Positions 1 to 10,512 of a DNA stretch of 64,000 bases are shown in pieces. The DNA is taken from the NCBI RefSeq assembly GCF_014201415.1, contig NZ_JACHEH010000001.1, positions 124,001-188,000 of the forward strand, read 5' to 3'. A program made the translations under genes and the position numbers. Below the pieces are notes generated by a model. That model saw only the letters and a program-made list of their open reading frames with translations. It was not told where the DNA came from and ran no database searches. How positions within the stretch are numbered: the stretch's first letter is position 1; every line of letters begins with the position of its first letter. The DNA comes from Chelatococcus composti. GTDB taxonomy: Bacteria > Pseudomonadota > Alphaproteobacteria > Rhizobiales > Beijerinckiaceae.

Positions 1-2
1 TG

Positions 3-449
3 GTGACGGGGCACGAGGCAGAGGCGGTCGAGGCCGTCCTGCCGCCGGGCGTCACCGCCGTCCGCAATGCGGACCATGCGAGCGGCATCGCCTCCTCGCT
101 GCGCTGCGGCCTTACGGCGCTGCCGGAGGAGGTGGCGGCGACGGTGGTGCTGCTCGGCGACATGCCGCGCGTGGGCGCGGTGGCCATCGACAGGCTCGTC
201 GCCCTGTTCGAGGAGGCGCCGCATGTGGCGGCCGTGGCGCCGACCTGGCGGGGCGAGCCCGCCAACCCCGTGCTGATCGCGCGGCGGCTGTTTGCCGAGG
301 TGATGCGGCTCGAGGGCGACCAGGGAGCGCGCCGGCTGTTCGCTGGACGCGGCGACGTCCTGACCGTGGCGACGGACGATCCCGCCATGGCCATCGACAT
401 CGACACGCCGGAGGCGCTGGCCGCGCTCGCGGCAAGAGACAGCGCCTAG
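3..449 (+). CDS. MocA-like molybdenum cofactor nucleotidyltransferase, 3' part
   Basis: This is the C-terminal part of a MobA/MocA-type NTP transferase; the N-terminus with the nucleotide-binding loop lies before the window. The visible part has a segment matching the central fold (HASGIASSLRCGL), a metal-binding strand VVLLGDMPR, and the C-terminal signature DQGARRLF followed by DIDTPEAL. In the family these enzymes transfer CMP or GMP to molybdopterin for xanthine-dehydrogenase-type enzymes. Which nucleotide is used cannot be told from this fragment. It runs convergently into the DoxX gene with only a few bases between the stops. The apparent start at base 3 is simply the first usable codon in the window. 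Confidence 0.75.
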   Translation: MTGHEAEAVEAVLPPGVTAVRNADHASGIASSLRCGLTALPEEVAATVVLLGDMPRVGAVAIDRLVALFEEAPHVAAVAPTWRGEPANPVLIARRLFAEVMRLEGDQGARRLFAGRGDVLTVATDDPAMAIDIDTPEALAALAARDSA

Positions 450-458
450 CGGAACCCG

Positions 459-842
459 TCAGGCGGCGCGGCCGTCGACGGAGAAGCGCCCTGCACCGGC
501 CGCGGCAACCGCCAGCAGGCCACCGGTGATGGCGACGTTCTTCCAGAAGAACAGCGCCTGCGCCGGATCGACCCAGAACTGGTGAAAGAGCAGGGCGGAC
601 AGGGCCGTGAAGCCGGCGAGCGCGAGGGCGGCGAGCCGTGTCTGCCAGCCGACGAGCAGCAGGAGGCCGCCGCCAAGCTCGACCAGGATGACGAGAGGAA
701 GAAGAATGCCGGGCACGCCGGCCGATTCCATGTATTGCGCGGTGCCGGCATAGCCGGGGATCTTGTTGAACCCGGCCGGTATGAACAGGGCTGCCAGCAA
801 CACGCGCGCCAGAAGCAGCCCGAGCGCGTTCAACAATCCCAT
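459..842 (-). CDS. DoxX family membrane protein
   Basis: A 127-residue hydrophobic protein with about four membrane segments and the DoxX-family pattern: an N-terminal helix ending in AALFIPAGFNKI, then LLPLVILVELGGGLLLLVG and a final segment ending in the FFWKNVAITGG region. DoxX/YphA-like proteins are small inner-membrane proteins, some linked to thiol or oxidative stress, but the exact activity is usually unknown. The ATG at 842 is chosen because AAAGGAAC precedes it; a longer reading frame upstream is Arg-rich and unlike the family. A perfect 14-bp palindrome lies about 105 bases upstream (947-960). Confidence 0.8.
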   Translation of the reverse strand: MGLLNALGLLLARVLLAALFIPAGFNKIPGYAGTAQYMESAGVPGILLPLVILVELGGGLLLLVGWQTRLAALALAGFTALSALLFHQFWVDPAQALFFWKNVAITGGLLAVAAAGAGRFSVDGRAA

Positions 843-946
843 ATGCTGTTCCTTTCTGTCGGTGCGGTTGCGTCGGCAGGCGCGACGCGCGGCAAACAGT
901 AGCTCACCTTGCCCGCGCGCGGCATGGCGACCGTACAAGCTATTGT

Positions 947-960
947 TTGCACCGGTGCAA
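947..960. promoter_or_regulatory. Perfect 14-bp palindrome upstream of doxX, candidate operator
   Basis: TTGCACCGGTGCAA is identical to its own reverse complement and lies in the 200-bp gap between doxX (reading leftward) and the groEL terminator. Its size and symmetry fit a dimeric repressor site. No regulator gene is adjacent, and I cannot assign -35/-10 boxes with confidence. Confidence 0.4.
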
Positions 961-976
961 GACGCACGACGCGCAT

Positions 977-1008
977 GGAAAAGGCGCGGGAGCCGAAGCT
1001 CCCGCGCC
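977..1008 (-). terminator. Rho-independent terminator of groESL
   Basis: An 11-bp perfect GC-rich stem (983-993 with 998-1008) closes a 4-base loop, TTCG on the minus strand. On the minus strand it is followed by TTTTCC. It lies just downstream of the groEL stop. A second small hairpin (GTCGAACC/GGTTCGAC, 1022-1040) sits between it and the stop codon. Confidence 0.85.
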
Positions 1009-1044
1009 CCGCGAGCGGTCTGTCGAACCGACGGTTCGACGGCC

Positions 1045-2700
<1,656 letters not shown>

Positions 2701-2732
2701 TCAGGCATCAATGGGTTGCGAAACGGCCCCGT

Positions 2733-3047
2733 TCAGGCAGCCTTCTTGTCCTGCGCGCTCGTCTCGATGACGCCCATGATGTCGGACTCCTTCATGATGA
2801 GGAGTTCCTGACCATCAATCTTCACCTCGGTGCCCGACCACTTGCCGAAGAGCACCCGGTCGCCGACCTTGACGTCCGGCGGGATGACCTTGCCGCTGTC
2901 GTCGCGCGCGCCGGGGCCGACGGCGACGACCTCACCCTCCTGCGGCTTCTCCTTGGCCGTGTCGGGGATGATGATACCGCCCTTTGTCTTCTCTTCGCTC
3001 TCGAGACGACGGACGACCACGCGGTCGTGCAGCGGACGGAATTTCAT
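2733..3047 (-). CDS. groS: Co-chaperonin GroES (10 kDa)
   Basis: A 104-residue GroES with the typical start [12 protein letters not shown], a mobile-loop region ([13 protein letters not shown]) and the roof segment [13 protein letters not shown]. It caps the GroEL cavity during the folding cycle. It is the first gene of the groESL operon. A well-conserved CIRCE element lies about 125 bp upstream, so heat induction by relief of HrcA repression is expected. The leader between CIRCE and the start is unremarkable. Confidence 0.98.
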   Translation of the reverse strand: MKFRPLHDRVVVRRLESEEKTKGGIIIPDTAKEKPQEGEVVAVGPGARDDSGKVIPPDVKVGDRVLFGKWSGTEVKIDGQELLIMKESDIMGVIETSAQDKKAA

Positions 3048-3171
3048 CGCGAACCTCCTGAAATGGCTGATTCATTTTACGATGTCGCCGGCCGGCCCCG
3101 ATGGCAGCCACCCGGCGCACTGGCGAGATAGGTGCGGCGTCGCAGGCCCGCAAGAGCCTCTCCGCAAATTT

Positions 3172-3198
3172 TTGGCAGTCTCCACTCGAGAGTGCCAA
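3172..3198. promoter_or_regulatory. CIRCE element (HrcA operator) of groESL
   Basis: TTGGCAGTC, nine bases, then GAGTGCCAA: the 9-9-9 inverted repeat of CIRCE (consensus TTAGCACTC-N9-GAGTGCTAA), with one mismatch between the arms. It lies upstream of groES in the leader. HrcA itself is not encoded in this window. The groESL promoter could not be placed with confidence. Confidence 0.88.
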
Positions 3199-3279
3199 AA
3201 CGCCGTTCCGGGGCCTGTCAGCAGTCATCCGAGATTGCTACTAATGCATTGAAAATAAACGAATAATCTGAAATCTATG

Positions 3280-3311
3280 CTTGAAACGTCCCCTCCTTTC
3301 GTTCACCATAT
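3280..3311 (+). promoter_or_regulatory. Candidate heat-shock (sigma-32-like) promoter of usg
   Basis: CTTGAAA (3280-3286), 17 bases, then CACCATAT (3304-3311), about 27 bases before the usg start codon. The boxes resemble alphaproteobacterial RpoH promoters (CTTGAC and CCTATAT type), but this is a visual match only. Confidence 0.3.
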
Positions 3312-3337
3312 GGCCAACGCGAGACGAAGGAGGTGCC

Positions 3338-3607
3338 ATGGTTTCGAGCGACTTCGTTAAGCAGCTGGGCGGCTATGGCCTGACCACCGCCACCATCCTC
3401 TACCGCATGCCGGATCATCCGGGCCTGCTGCAGACCTACGTCTGGCAGGACTACGACATGGCGCCGCGCTTTCCGGAGCTGCAGCGCTTCCTCGAGTTCT
3501 GGCAGAAGAAGCTGGAGGGGCCACTCCATTCGGTGACCGTGGCGCACAGCCGGCTCATCAGGCCTGCCGAGCTCAGGCTCGTGAATGGCATGGTGAGCCT
3601 GCACTGA
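3338..3607 (+). CDS. usg: Usg family protein
   Basis: An 89-residue protein matching the alphaproteobacterial Usg family, recognised by KQLGGYGLTTATILYRMPDH, the segment YVWQDYDMAP and the C-terminal HSRLIRPAELR. The family is small, soluble and of unknown function. The ATG at 3338 has an excellent AAGGAGGT site at 3327-3334; the frame stays open upstream but lacks family similarity. It is divergent from groESL across a 290-bp region holding CIRCE and a possible RpoH-type promoter, so a stress link is conceivable but unproven. Confidence 0.85.
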   Translation: MVSSDFVKQLGGYGLTTATILYRMPDHPGLLQTYVWQDYDMAPRFPELQRFLEFWQKKLEGPLHSVTVAHSRLIRPAELRLVNGMVSLH

Positions 3608-3727
3608 GGCGAGGGCGGCTGCGCGGGCTGCATGGTTGCAGACCGGGCTTCCCTGCTGGCCCTCTTGGCCGGCGGACGGCGGTGAGTTAGGAATGCGGCC
3701 TCGCAAACAGAGGCCCGGTCCAACTTC

Positions 3728-4333
3728 GTGTCGACGCTGCCCCGCACCTCCGCCGTTCTCAATGCACTCACGGTGGGCGAGGGCGACTACCTCACCGTCG
3801 ACGAGATCTTGCAGACCTTGCGCCAGCAGGCCTTTGCTCTGCTCGTGGTGGTGCTTGGCCTGCCAAACTGCCTGCCGATGCCGCCGCCGATCCCGCTCAT
3901 CTGCGGTTTCGTGCTCGCCTTCGTCGCATTGCAGATGGCGCTCGGCCGGCAGGCGCCGTGGCTGCCGCGCCGCCTTCTCAGCAAGTCCATCTCGCGGGCC
4001 GACGTGACGCGGGCCGTCGAGCGGGCCCTGCCCGTCCTCTACCGGCTGGAACGCATGTCGCGGCCGCGCCTGCAGTTCTTCGCCACGGCGCCCGGCATGC
4101 AGGCCATGGGAATCGTGCTGCTCGTCGTGGCACTCGGGCTGCTGGTCTCCGCGCCCTTCATCGGCCAGATCCCGCTCGGCCTCGCCGCCTGCCTCATCGG
4201 CCTCGGCCTCGTGGAGCGCGACGGCATCGTCATCATTCTCGGCATGATCGCGGGTGCGCTGGGCATCGGCCTCAGCCTGGGCTTCATCGTCGCGATCGTC
4301 AGCGGCATCTTCGCCCTTCTCGGCTACGCGTGA
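3728..4333 (+). CDS. ExoD family exopolysaccharide-related membrane protein
   Basis: A 201-residue membrane protein of the ExoD family. The diagnostic region is LLVVVLGLPNCLPMPPPIPLI in the first hydrophobic segment, followed by two or three further membrane helices rich in Leu, Ile and Gly at residues 125-200. In Sinorhizobium, exoD affects exopolysaccharide production and alkali tolerance; the molecular activity is unknown. The only plausible start is GTG at 3728, since the frame has no early Met, and the binding site is weak. It is followed by the convergent GGDEF-EAL gene. Confidence 0.85.
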   Translation: MSTLPRTSAVLNALTVGEGDYLTVDEILQTLRQQAFALLVVVLGLPNCLPMPPPIPLICGFVLAFVALQMALGRQAPWLPRRLLSKSISRADVTRAVERALPVLYRLERMSRPRLQFFATAPGMQAMGIVLLVVALGLLVSAPFIGQIPLGLAACLIGLGLVERDGIVIILGMIAGALGIGLSLGFIVAIVSGIFALLGYA

Positions 4334-4360
4334 GCCGGACGGGCAGAGCGCCGGCCGTCC

Positions 4361-6580
4361 TCAGGCCACAGCGCCGCTGCGGCTCTCGTCCGGCGCGATG
4401 CCGAGCATCTTGTCGATCTCGTGGGCAGGCACGGGCTTCGAGAACAGGTAGCCCTGAAGCTCGTGGCAGCCGAGCGCCTGCAGGAAGCGGTGCTGCTCGC
4501 TCGTCTCCACGCCTTCTGCCGTCACGGTGAGGCCGAGCGCGCGGCCGAGGTGGACGACGGAGTGCACGAGAATGGCCGATTCACCGGTCGTTTCCATGCT
4601 CTCGAGGAAGGAGCGGTCGATCTTGATCTTGTCGAAGGCGAAACGCCGCAGATAGATCAAGCTTGAATAGCCGGTGCCGAAATCGTCGAGGGCGAGGCGC
4701 ACGCCGCGGGCCCTCAGCTCCATCATGGCCTCCTCGGCCGCGTCGGCATCGTCCATGACGACGCCTTCCGTCACTTCCAGCTCGACGCGCGTGGGGTCGA
4801 TGTCGGCCTCCTCGATGATGTTCATCACGCTGGAGACGAAATCCCGCTGGCGGAACTGGATGGGCGAGACGTTGACGGCGATGCGCAGGCCGGGCCAGCG
4901 CTTGGCATCCTCGCAGGCCTTGCGCAGCACCCATTCGCCGAGGGGGATGATGAGGCCGCGCTCCTCTGCGATAGCGATGAACTGCTGCGGCGATATCCAG
5001 CCGTGCTGGGGATGCGGCCAGCGCACCAGCGCCTCGACGCCGACGATCTCCTCGCCGTTGGCCTTGTACTGGGGCTGATAGTGCAACTGGAGCTCGTCGG
5101 CGAGGATGGCTGCACGCAGATCGTCTTCCACCACCTTGCGCAGGCGCAGCGCCTCGTCCATCTGGCGCTCGAAGAAGCTGTAGCGGTTGCGGCCGCCGTT
5201 CTTGGCCTGGTAAAGCGCGGTGTCGGCGAGGCGCATCAGGGTCTCGCGGTCGGTCCCGTTGCGCGGGCTGAGCGCCACACCGATCGATACGCCGATTGTG
5301 ACGGAACCGCCGGGCACCTCGCAGGGCATGGTCAGGGCATCGAGAATGCGCCGCGCCAGCGCCTCGGCGTCGCGCGGATCTTTGACGTCCGTCTGGATGA
5401 TGGCGAACTCGTCTCCGCCGAAGCGGGCGAGGGTGTCGGCGCCGCGCAGGAGGTTGGACAGGCGCCGCGCCACGATGCGGATGAGCATGTCGCCCGCCTC
5501 GTGGCCGTAGGTGTCGTTGACATCCTTGAACCGGTCGAGGTCGAGGAACATCACCGCCAGGCCCTCGTCGGAGCGCTTGATGCGCGCCAGCTCCTGGTCG
5601 AGCCGCATGCCGAAGAGCAGGCGGTTGGGCAGGCCGGAGAGGGAGTCGTGCGCCGCGAGCCTCTGCACCTGCTCCTGCCGACGGCTGAGCTCGATGAGCT
5701 GTCCGCGCACGTGCAGCAGGATGCCGGCGGCGAAGGCGACGGTCAGCAGGGCGATGGCGGCGATGGCCGTCAGCGCCTGGTCGTTGACGAGGGCGCTCGG
5801 CAGCGACGATTGCCAGACGAGGAAGGCAGGCCCGCGATCCGTGGCGTCGTCGATGGCGACGGCGCCGCTGTGGCGGATATTGCTGTTCGTCGACAGGTGC
5901 AGCTCCTGCAGGCCGAGCGGGCCAGCGATCTCCGACAGGGCCCGCGCGTCGAGCTCGCTGGCGCCGACGACGATGTGTGGGCTGTCGCTGCTGATGGTCG
6001 TCGCGGCGGCCACATAGGCGCTCCAGCCGTCATGCACGATCCGCGTGGCGCCGATCATGCCGCTCTTGCCGGTGTGCAGGTGAGGGTCGCTGGCCTCCTT
6101 CTGCCGCACGTCACGGATGACGGCGTCGAAGATCCGGCGCCGTCCGTCGAACTGCGGCTGGCCGGCCACCTCGCCGCCGACGCTGCCGAAGAGAACCGAA
6201 TCGTCCGTGTTGAGCAGGAAGATGGCCCATTGCCGGGACGGGCCCTTGCCTTCCGAGGTGAGGATGGCGGCCGTGCCGACAGGGTCGACGGGATGACGGC
6301 CCATCTTGTCGCTGCTCAGGGTCGTGGCATAGGAGCGTATGTTCTCGAGTGCGTGCTGCCGCAGGTCGTTGAGGGCGAGGGCGACACGCGCCCGTTCGTC
6401 CTGCATGGCGGCTTGGTCGAGCGTGCGGGTCATCCACCAGACCACGCTACCGGCGAGCAGCAGGACCAGGAGGATCAGTGCCGCCATCGGCCACACGAGG
6501 CGTGTGGCGACGGTCGTGGGGGAGGGGAAGCCTTTCACCGGCAAGCGTGCAGATCCTCGCGCTCCATGCGGACACCACAC
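4361..6580 (-). CDS. Membrane-anchored GGDEF-EAL c-di-GMP signalling protein
   Basis: 739 residues: an N-terminal membrane helix (about 28-50), a periplasmic sensor region to about 265, a second helix (about 268-290), then GGDEF and EAL domains. The GGDEF site is intact (GGDEF near residue 387). The EAL domain keeps EALVRW (near 516), NVSP, EVTEG, DDFGTGYSS, KIDRSF and EGVE, so both cyclase and phosphodiesterase activity are possible; the net direction cannot be predicted. The start is taken as GTG at 6580; an alternative GTG lies 45 bases downstream. PilZ and LapG-like proteins elsewhere in the window could belong to the same signalling circuitry. Confidence 0.93.
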   Translation of the reverse strand: MWCPHGARGSARLPVKGFPSPTTVATRLVWPMAALILLVLLLAGSVVWWMTRTLDQAAMQDERARVALALNDLRQHALENIRSYATTLSSDKMGRHPVDPVGTAAILTSEGKGPSRQWAIFLLNTDDSVLFGSVGGEVAGQPQFDGRRRIFDAVIRDVRQKEASDPHLHTGKSGMIGATRIVHDGWSAYVAAATTISSDSPHIVVGASELDARALSEIAGPLGLQELHLSTNSNIRHSGAVAIDDATDRGPAFLVWQSSLPSALVNDQALTAIAAIALLTVAFAAGILLHVRGQLIELSRRQEQVQRLAAHDSLSGLPNRLLFGMRLDQELARIKRSDEGLAVMFLDLDRFKDVNDTYGHEAGDMLIRIVARRLSNLLRGADTLARFGGDEFAIIQTDVKDPRDAEALARRILDALTMPCEVPGGSVTIGVSIGVALSPRNGTDRETLMRLADTALYQAKNGGRNRYSFFERQMDEALRLRKVVEDDLRAAILADELQLHYQPQYKANGEEIVGVEALVRWPHPQHGWISPQQFIAIAEERGLIIPLGEWVLRKACEDAKRWPGLRIAVNVSPIQFRQRDFVSSVMNIIEEADIDPTRVELEVTEGVVMDDADAAEEAMMELRARGVRLALDDFGTGYSSLIYLRRFAFDKIKIDRSFLESMETTGESAILVHSVVHLGRALGLTVTAEGVETSEQHRFLQALGCHELQGYLFSKPVPAHEIDKMLGIAPDESRSGAVA

Positions 6581-6640
6581 CCTGCCCCACGAACCTTTAA
6601 ATGAAGTTAGTGTCCGCCCTTGTCGTTCCGCATGGTTCTC

Positions 6641-7342
6641 TCATTCGAGCAGCCCGAGCCCGCGGAAGCTCGCGTGGCCGTCGCGGCCGACGATGATGTG
6701 GTCGTGCACTGTGACGCCGAGCGCCTTGGCGATCTCGCCGATCGTCCTTGTCATCTTGATGTCGGCGGAAGAGGGGGTCGGATCGCCGGAGGGATGGTTG
6801 TGAACGAGGATGATGGCCGTTGCCGACAGTTCGAGCGCCCGCTTCACGACCTCGCGAGGATAGACCGGCGTATGGTCGACGGTGCCCGTCTGCTGGAGTT
6901 CGTCGGCGATCAGGCCGTTGCGCTTGTCGAGGAAGAGGACGCGGAAATGCTCCTTGTCCGCGAAGGCCATGGCGGTGCGGCAATAGTCGATGACGGCGCT
7001 CCACGACGACAGTACGGGGCGCTTGGCCACGGCGCCGCGCGCGATGCGCCGGGCCGCCGCCTCGACGATCTTGATGTCCGTGACGACGCTCTCGCCGACG
7101 CCCTCCACCTCGCGAAGGCGGGAAGGCGGCGCTGCGATTACCTCGGCGAAGGACCCGAAGCGCCGGATCAGCTCCTTCGCCAGGGCCTTCACGTCGCGCC
7201 GCGGGATCGACCGGAACAGGACGAGCTCAAGCAGCTCATAATCGGCGAGCGAAGCCTCTCCGGCTTCCCGGAAACGGTTTCGCAGCCGTTCGCGGTGACC
7301 GTGGTAGTGGGGCGTGTCCTCGGCGTCGCCGACTGGGCTCAT
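6641..7342 (-). CDS. radC: RadC family (JAMM-domain) protein
   Basis: 233 residues with an N-terminal helix-hairpin-helix region (HRERLRNRF to about residue 100) and a C-terminal JAMM-type metal site: HVHDHIIV-type segment and [14 protein letters not shown]. The RadC/YeeS family was once tied to DNA repair, but its function is unsettled. The ATG at 7342 overlaps the map stop codon by four bases (ATGA), implying translational coupling in a map-radC operon. The frame extends upstream into map, but that part is a shadow. Confidence 0.92.
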   Translation of the reverse strand: MSPVGDAEDTPHYHGHRERLRNRFREAGEASLADYELLELVLFRSIPRRDVKALAKELIRRFGSFAEVIAAPPSRLREVEGVGESVVTDIKIVEAAARRIARGAVAKRPVLSSWSAVIDYCRTAMAFADKEHFRVLFLDKRNGLIADELQQTGTVDHTPVYPREVVKRALELSATAIILVHNHPSGDPTPSSADIKMTRTIGEIAKALGVTVHDHIIVGRDGHASFRGLGLLE

Positions 7343-8172
7343 GCAGGGGCAGGCGTCTTGTAGGGTGGATGGTGATATCCCTTGGGCGAAAGCGTGAAGA
7401 TCTCGACTCCCGTCTCGGTGACGCCGACCGTGTGCTCGAACTGGGCCGACAGCGAGCGATCGCGCGTCACCGCGGTCCATCCGTCGGAGAGAACCTTTAC
7501 GTGCGGGCGGCCGAGATTGATCATCGGCTCGATGGTGAAGATCATGCCTGGCTTCAGCGGCACGCCCTCGCCGCGCCGGCCGAAGTGCAGGATGCTAGGC
7601 TGCTCGTGGAAGGAGCGGCCGACGCCGTGGCCGCAGAAGTCGCGCACCACCGAGCAGCGCTCACCCTCGGCATATTCCTGGATGACGGCGCCGATGTCGC
7701 CCGTCGTCGCACCCGGGCGCACCGCGGCGATGCCGCGCATCATGGCTTCGTAGGTGACCTCCATGAGGCGCTGGGCCCGGCGCGGCACCTCGCCGACCGG
7801 ATACATGCGACTCGAATCGCCGTACCAGCCGTCGACGATGAAGGTCACGTCGATGTTGACAATGTCGCCCTCGCGCAGCGGCTTCTCGTCCGGCTGGCCG
7901 TGGCACACCACGTGGTTGATCGAGGTGCAGCACGCGTGGCGGTAGCCGCGATACATCAGTGTCGCCGAGAGGGCGCCGTGATCCATGGCGAACTGGAAGA
8001 CCAGGCGGTCGATCTCGGCGGTGGTGACGCCGGGGGCGACGACGTCGACGAGCATGTCAAGGCATTCGGCGACGAGGCGGCCGGCCTTGCGCATGCCCTC
8101 GAACCCTTCGGGGCCATAGTAGATGATGTTGTTGGCGCGGCGCGGCGCAAGTTCGCTGTCGAGATCTGCCAT
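7339..8172 (-). CDS. map: Methionine aminopeptidase, type I
   Basis: A 277-residue type I methionine aminopeptidase, which removes the initiator methionine from nascent proteins. The pita-bread-fold ligands are visible: [14 protein letters not shown] with the two Asp ligands, [14 protein letters not shown] with the His, FTIEPMI with Glu, and a final Glu in QFEHTV. There is no N-terminal zinc-finger extension. It is followed directly by radC with a four-base overlap. Confidence 0.97.
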   Translation of the reverse strand: MADLDSELAPRRANNIIYYGPEGFEGMRKAGRLVAECLDMLVDVVAPGVTTAEIDRLVFQFAMDHGALSATLMYRGYRHACCTSINHVVCHGQPDEKPLREGDIVNIDVTFIVDGWYGDSSRMYPVGEVPRRAQRLMEVTYEAMMRGIAAVRPGATTGDIGAVIQEYAEGERCSVVRDFCGHGVGRSFHEQPSILHFGRRGEGVPLKPGMIFTIEPMINLGRPHVKVLSDGWTAVTRDRSLSAQFEHTVGVTETGVEIFTLSPKGYHHPPYKTPAPA

Positions 8173-8359
8173 TTCGCTCGTCCGGGGCGCCCCCGCGCCC
8201 GATCACTGCCCCAATCTATTGATCAAAGCCGCCGACGCAAGTGATGCTGCGGATGGTGCTCCGTGATCAGGGCGCTGGCGCTGGCGGACGGTGAGGTGTA
8301 TGGCAAGGACGACACCAAACGGGCGGGGCCCTTCGGGCCGACGCTGCGACCCCAGGACG

Positions 8360-9199
8360 ATGACGATCAACTCCTTCAACGATACCGAACCCTTCGGCCG
8401 CTTCGCGCCCGGGGCACTCGCCCGGACGATGATCGAGATGACGCGCAGCCTGCCGGACAGCTGGCTCGGCAAGCGCGCCGCCTACGGTCTCAGACGGCTC
8501 GTGATCAACCGTCTCGACGGGGCGCCGGTTGACGTGGAAACACTGGGGGCGCGCATGCGCCTCTACCCTTACGACAACGTCTGCGAAAAGAAGATCCTCT
8601 TCACCCCCCAGTTCTTCGACCGGCAGGAGCGGGAGCTGCTCGCCGAGCGCATCACCGACGGCTTTATCTTCATGGACGTGGGGGCGAACGTCGGCGCCTA
8701 TTCGCTCTTCGTGGCGGCGCTTGCAGGGCCGCGGGCGCGCATCCTGGCCGTCGAGCCGCAGCCCGAAGTCTTCGAGCGGCTCGTCTTCAACATCAGCCTC
8801 AACCCCTTCGGAACCATCAAGGCCGTGGCCTGCGCCGTCGCCGACCGGGCCGGAGAGCTGACCCTCTTCCTCGACCATGAGAACCGGGGCGAGTCGAGCG
8901 TCAAGATCGTCGGCTCCGGCACGGCCAAGTCCGTCCGCGTGCCGGCGACGACGCTGGCCGATCTCGCCCGGGAGGAGGGCTTCGAGCGCATCGACGCCAT
9001 CAAGCTCGATGTGGAAGGGGCGGAGGACCTGATCCTCGAGCCGTTCCTGACGCATGCGCCGCCGTCGCTCTTTCCGCGCCTCGTCATCCTGGAGGACGGC
9101 AGCGGCCGCTGGCAGATCGACCTGCCGGCGCTCATGCGCGAAAAGGGCTACCAGCAGCTCGCCAAGACGCGCATGAACTTCGTCTTCGAACGGACGTGA
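8360..9199 (+). CDS. FkbM family SAM-dependent methyltransferase
   Basis: 279 residues. The SAM-binding motif FMDVGANVGAYSLF (about 90-105) and the downstream AVEPQPEVFERL are those of FkbM-type O-methyltransferases, with IDAIKLDVEGAED near 215. Such enzymes often methylate sugars or polyketides; the substrate cannot be told. The ATG at 8360 follows AGGACG; an earlier in-frame ATG at 8291 would add 23 basic residues without family similarity. It is divergent from map and not obviously part of a glycan cluster. Confidence 0.85.
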   Translation: MTINSFNDTEPFGRFAPGALARTMIEMTRSLPDSWLGKRAAYGLRRLVINRLDGAPVDVETLGARMRLYPYDNVCEKKILFTPQFFDRQERELLAERITDGFIFMDVGANVGAYSLFVAALAGPRARILAVEPQPEVFERLVFNISLNPFGTIKAVACAVADRAGELTLFLDHENRGESSVKIVGSGTAKSVRVPATTLADLAREEGFERIDAIKLDVEGAEDLILEPFLTHAPPSLFPRLVILEDGSGRWQIDLPALMREKGYQQLAKTRMNFVFERT

Positions 9200-9203
9200 G
9201 CCC

Positions 9204-9548
9204 CTACTTCTTGCTGCGCGTCTCCTGGTCGAGCTTCAGGCATTCATAGAGCTCGACGTAGCTCGGCAGGTTGTCCTCGCGCGTCTCGGCGAGGCACTCG
9301 TCGCGCCGGGCGGCGGGGAAGCCTGCCCATTCCGTCTCCAGCGTGCCGCGCGTCGCGTTCTCCTGGGCCATGCAGCCGTCGAAGGCGGCCTTGTCGAACT
9401 GCTGGTTCTGGCCGAGCACGTTGATGGTGGCGGCATCGCGGCAGCTGCGCTCGACGTCGAGCGCCGGCGGCCCCTCCGCGGCGAGGCCCTGCGTCAGGCC
9501 GAGGACGAGGAAGGAAGCGGCAAGGAGTGCAGGACGGGAAAACGGCAT
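9204..9548 (-). CDS. Small secreted protein of unknown function
   Basis: 114 residues beginning with a clear Sec signal peptide (FSRPALLAASFLVLGLTQ, cleavage near GLAAEG). The mature part is acidic and has four cysteines (ERSCRDAA, FDGCMAQ, DECLAET, YECLKL), which could form two disulfides in the periplasm. I do not recognise a named family. The ATG at 9548 is preceded by GCGAGGTC. It faces the FkbM gene with its stop four bases away. Confidence 0.7.
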   Translation of the reverse strand: MPFSRPALLAASFLVLGLTQGLAAEGPPALDVERSCRDAATINVLGQNQQFDKAAFDGCMAQENATRGTLETEWAGFPAARRDECLAETREDNLPSYVELYECLKLDQETRSKK

Positions 9549-9640
9549 CGTTGGACCTCGCGAGTCTGCGCCGGCGCAGGACGACGGCCTGGACGCGCCC
9601 AGCATAGCGCAACGCGCTTCGCGGCCGTTAGTGCGTGCGA

Positions 9641-10354
9641 TCAGACGGCGACAGGCAGGCGCGTCTCGGCCGTGATGCCGGCGGGCGTCACGCGGCAGGC
9701 GAGGGCATAGGCCTCGACGCCGCGGGAGCGGGCGCGCGCGAAGGCACGCGCATAGGCCGGGTCGAGGTCAGCCGCGAGGGTGAATGCCTCGGCTTCCATC
9801 TGCACGATGAACAGCATCGCGGCGCGCGCCCCGGCTTCCACCATGTCCCCGAGCTCCTCGAGATGCCTGGCTCCGCGGGCCGTGACGCAGTCGGGAAATT
9901 CGGCGAGGCCGGGCCGGCGCATCAGGTGGACGTTCTTGACCTCGACATAGCAGGGCGGGCGCCCATCCGCCTCGAGCAGGATGTCGACGCGGCTCGCGCG
10001 GCCGTACTTCACCTCGCGCCGCAGGCGCGCGTAGCCGGCGAGCTCCGGCACGAGACCGGCCGTGATCGCCTCGGCCGCAATGAGATTCGGATGACCGGTG
10101 TTGATGCCGACGAGCTGCGGTCCGCGCCAGCCGAAGTCGACCTCCACCAGCTCCCACGACAGCGGCAGCTTGCGGGCAGGGTTGGCCGAGCGCGAGAGGA
10201 AGACGCGGCTTCCGGGGGCGAGGAGACCGAGCATGGCGCCGGGATTGGCGCAATGGACCGTGACGATCTCACCGTCCGCCGTCTCCACGTCGGCGAGAAA
10301 GCGCTTGTAGCGGCGCAGAAGGCGCCCTTCGGCGAGCGGGCTGGGAAACTCCAT
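9641..10354 (-). CDS. sfsA: DNA/RNA nuclease SfsA
   Basis: A 237-residue SfsA family protein, once called sugar fermentation stimulation protein and now regarded as a nuclease with a PD-(D/E)XK-like fold. Hallmarks are [12 protein letters not shown] near the N-terminus, [11 protein letters not shown] (OB-fold region), RVDILLE and [11 protein letters not shown] (catalytic core). The ATG at 10354 is preceded by GGAGAGGT. It is divergent from the CinA-type gene. Confidence 0.95.
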   Translation of the reverse strand: MEFPSPLAEGRLLRRYKRFLADVETADGEIVTVHCANPGAMLGLLAPGSRVFLSRSANPARKLPLSWELVEVDFGWRGPQLVGINTGHPNLIAAEAITAGLVPELAGYARLRREVKYGRASRVDILLEADGRPPCYVEVKNVHLMRRPGLAEFPDCVTARGARHLEELGDMVEAGARAAMLFIVQMEAEAFTLAADLDPAYARAFARARSRGVEAYALACRVTPAGITAETRLPVAV

Positions 10355-10512
10355 CGACCTCTCCGGCTAGCGGCCGGCAGGTAGCAGCGCCGCGCGGCGG
10401 CCGCAAGCCTCGCGCTTCCGGCAGCTTTGCTCTTGATCTTGCCCGGCCATGCCGCGAAAACCCCTTTCAACGGCGGCCGGTGATGCCGTAAAGCCGGGCG
10501 AGGGAGAGACGC

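Noticed and set aside
3199..3270. Promoter boxes for groESL upstream of CIRCE
   Set aside because: The best pair (CTGACA and a poor -10) is too weak to call by eye.
5003..6604. A 533-codon frame antisense to the GGDEF-EAL gene
   Set aside because: It is a shadow; the sense frame has complete catalytic motifs.
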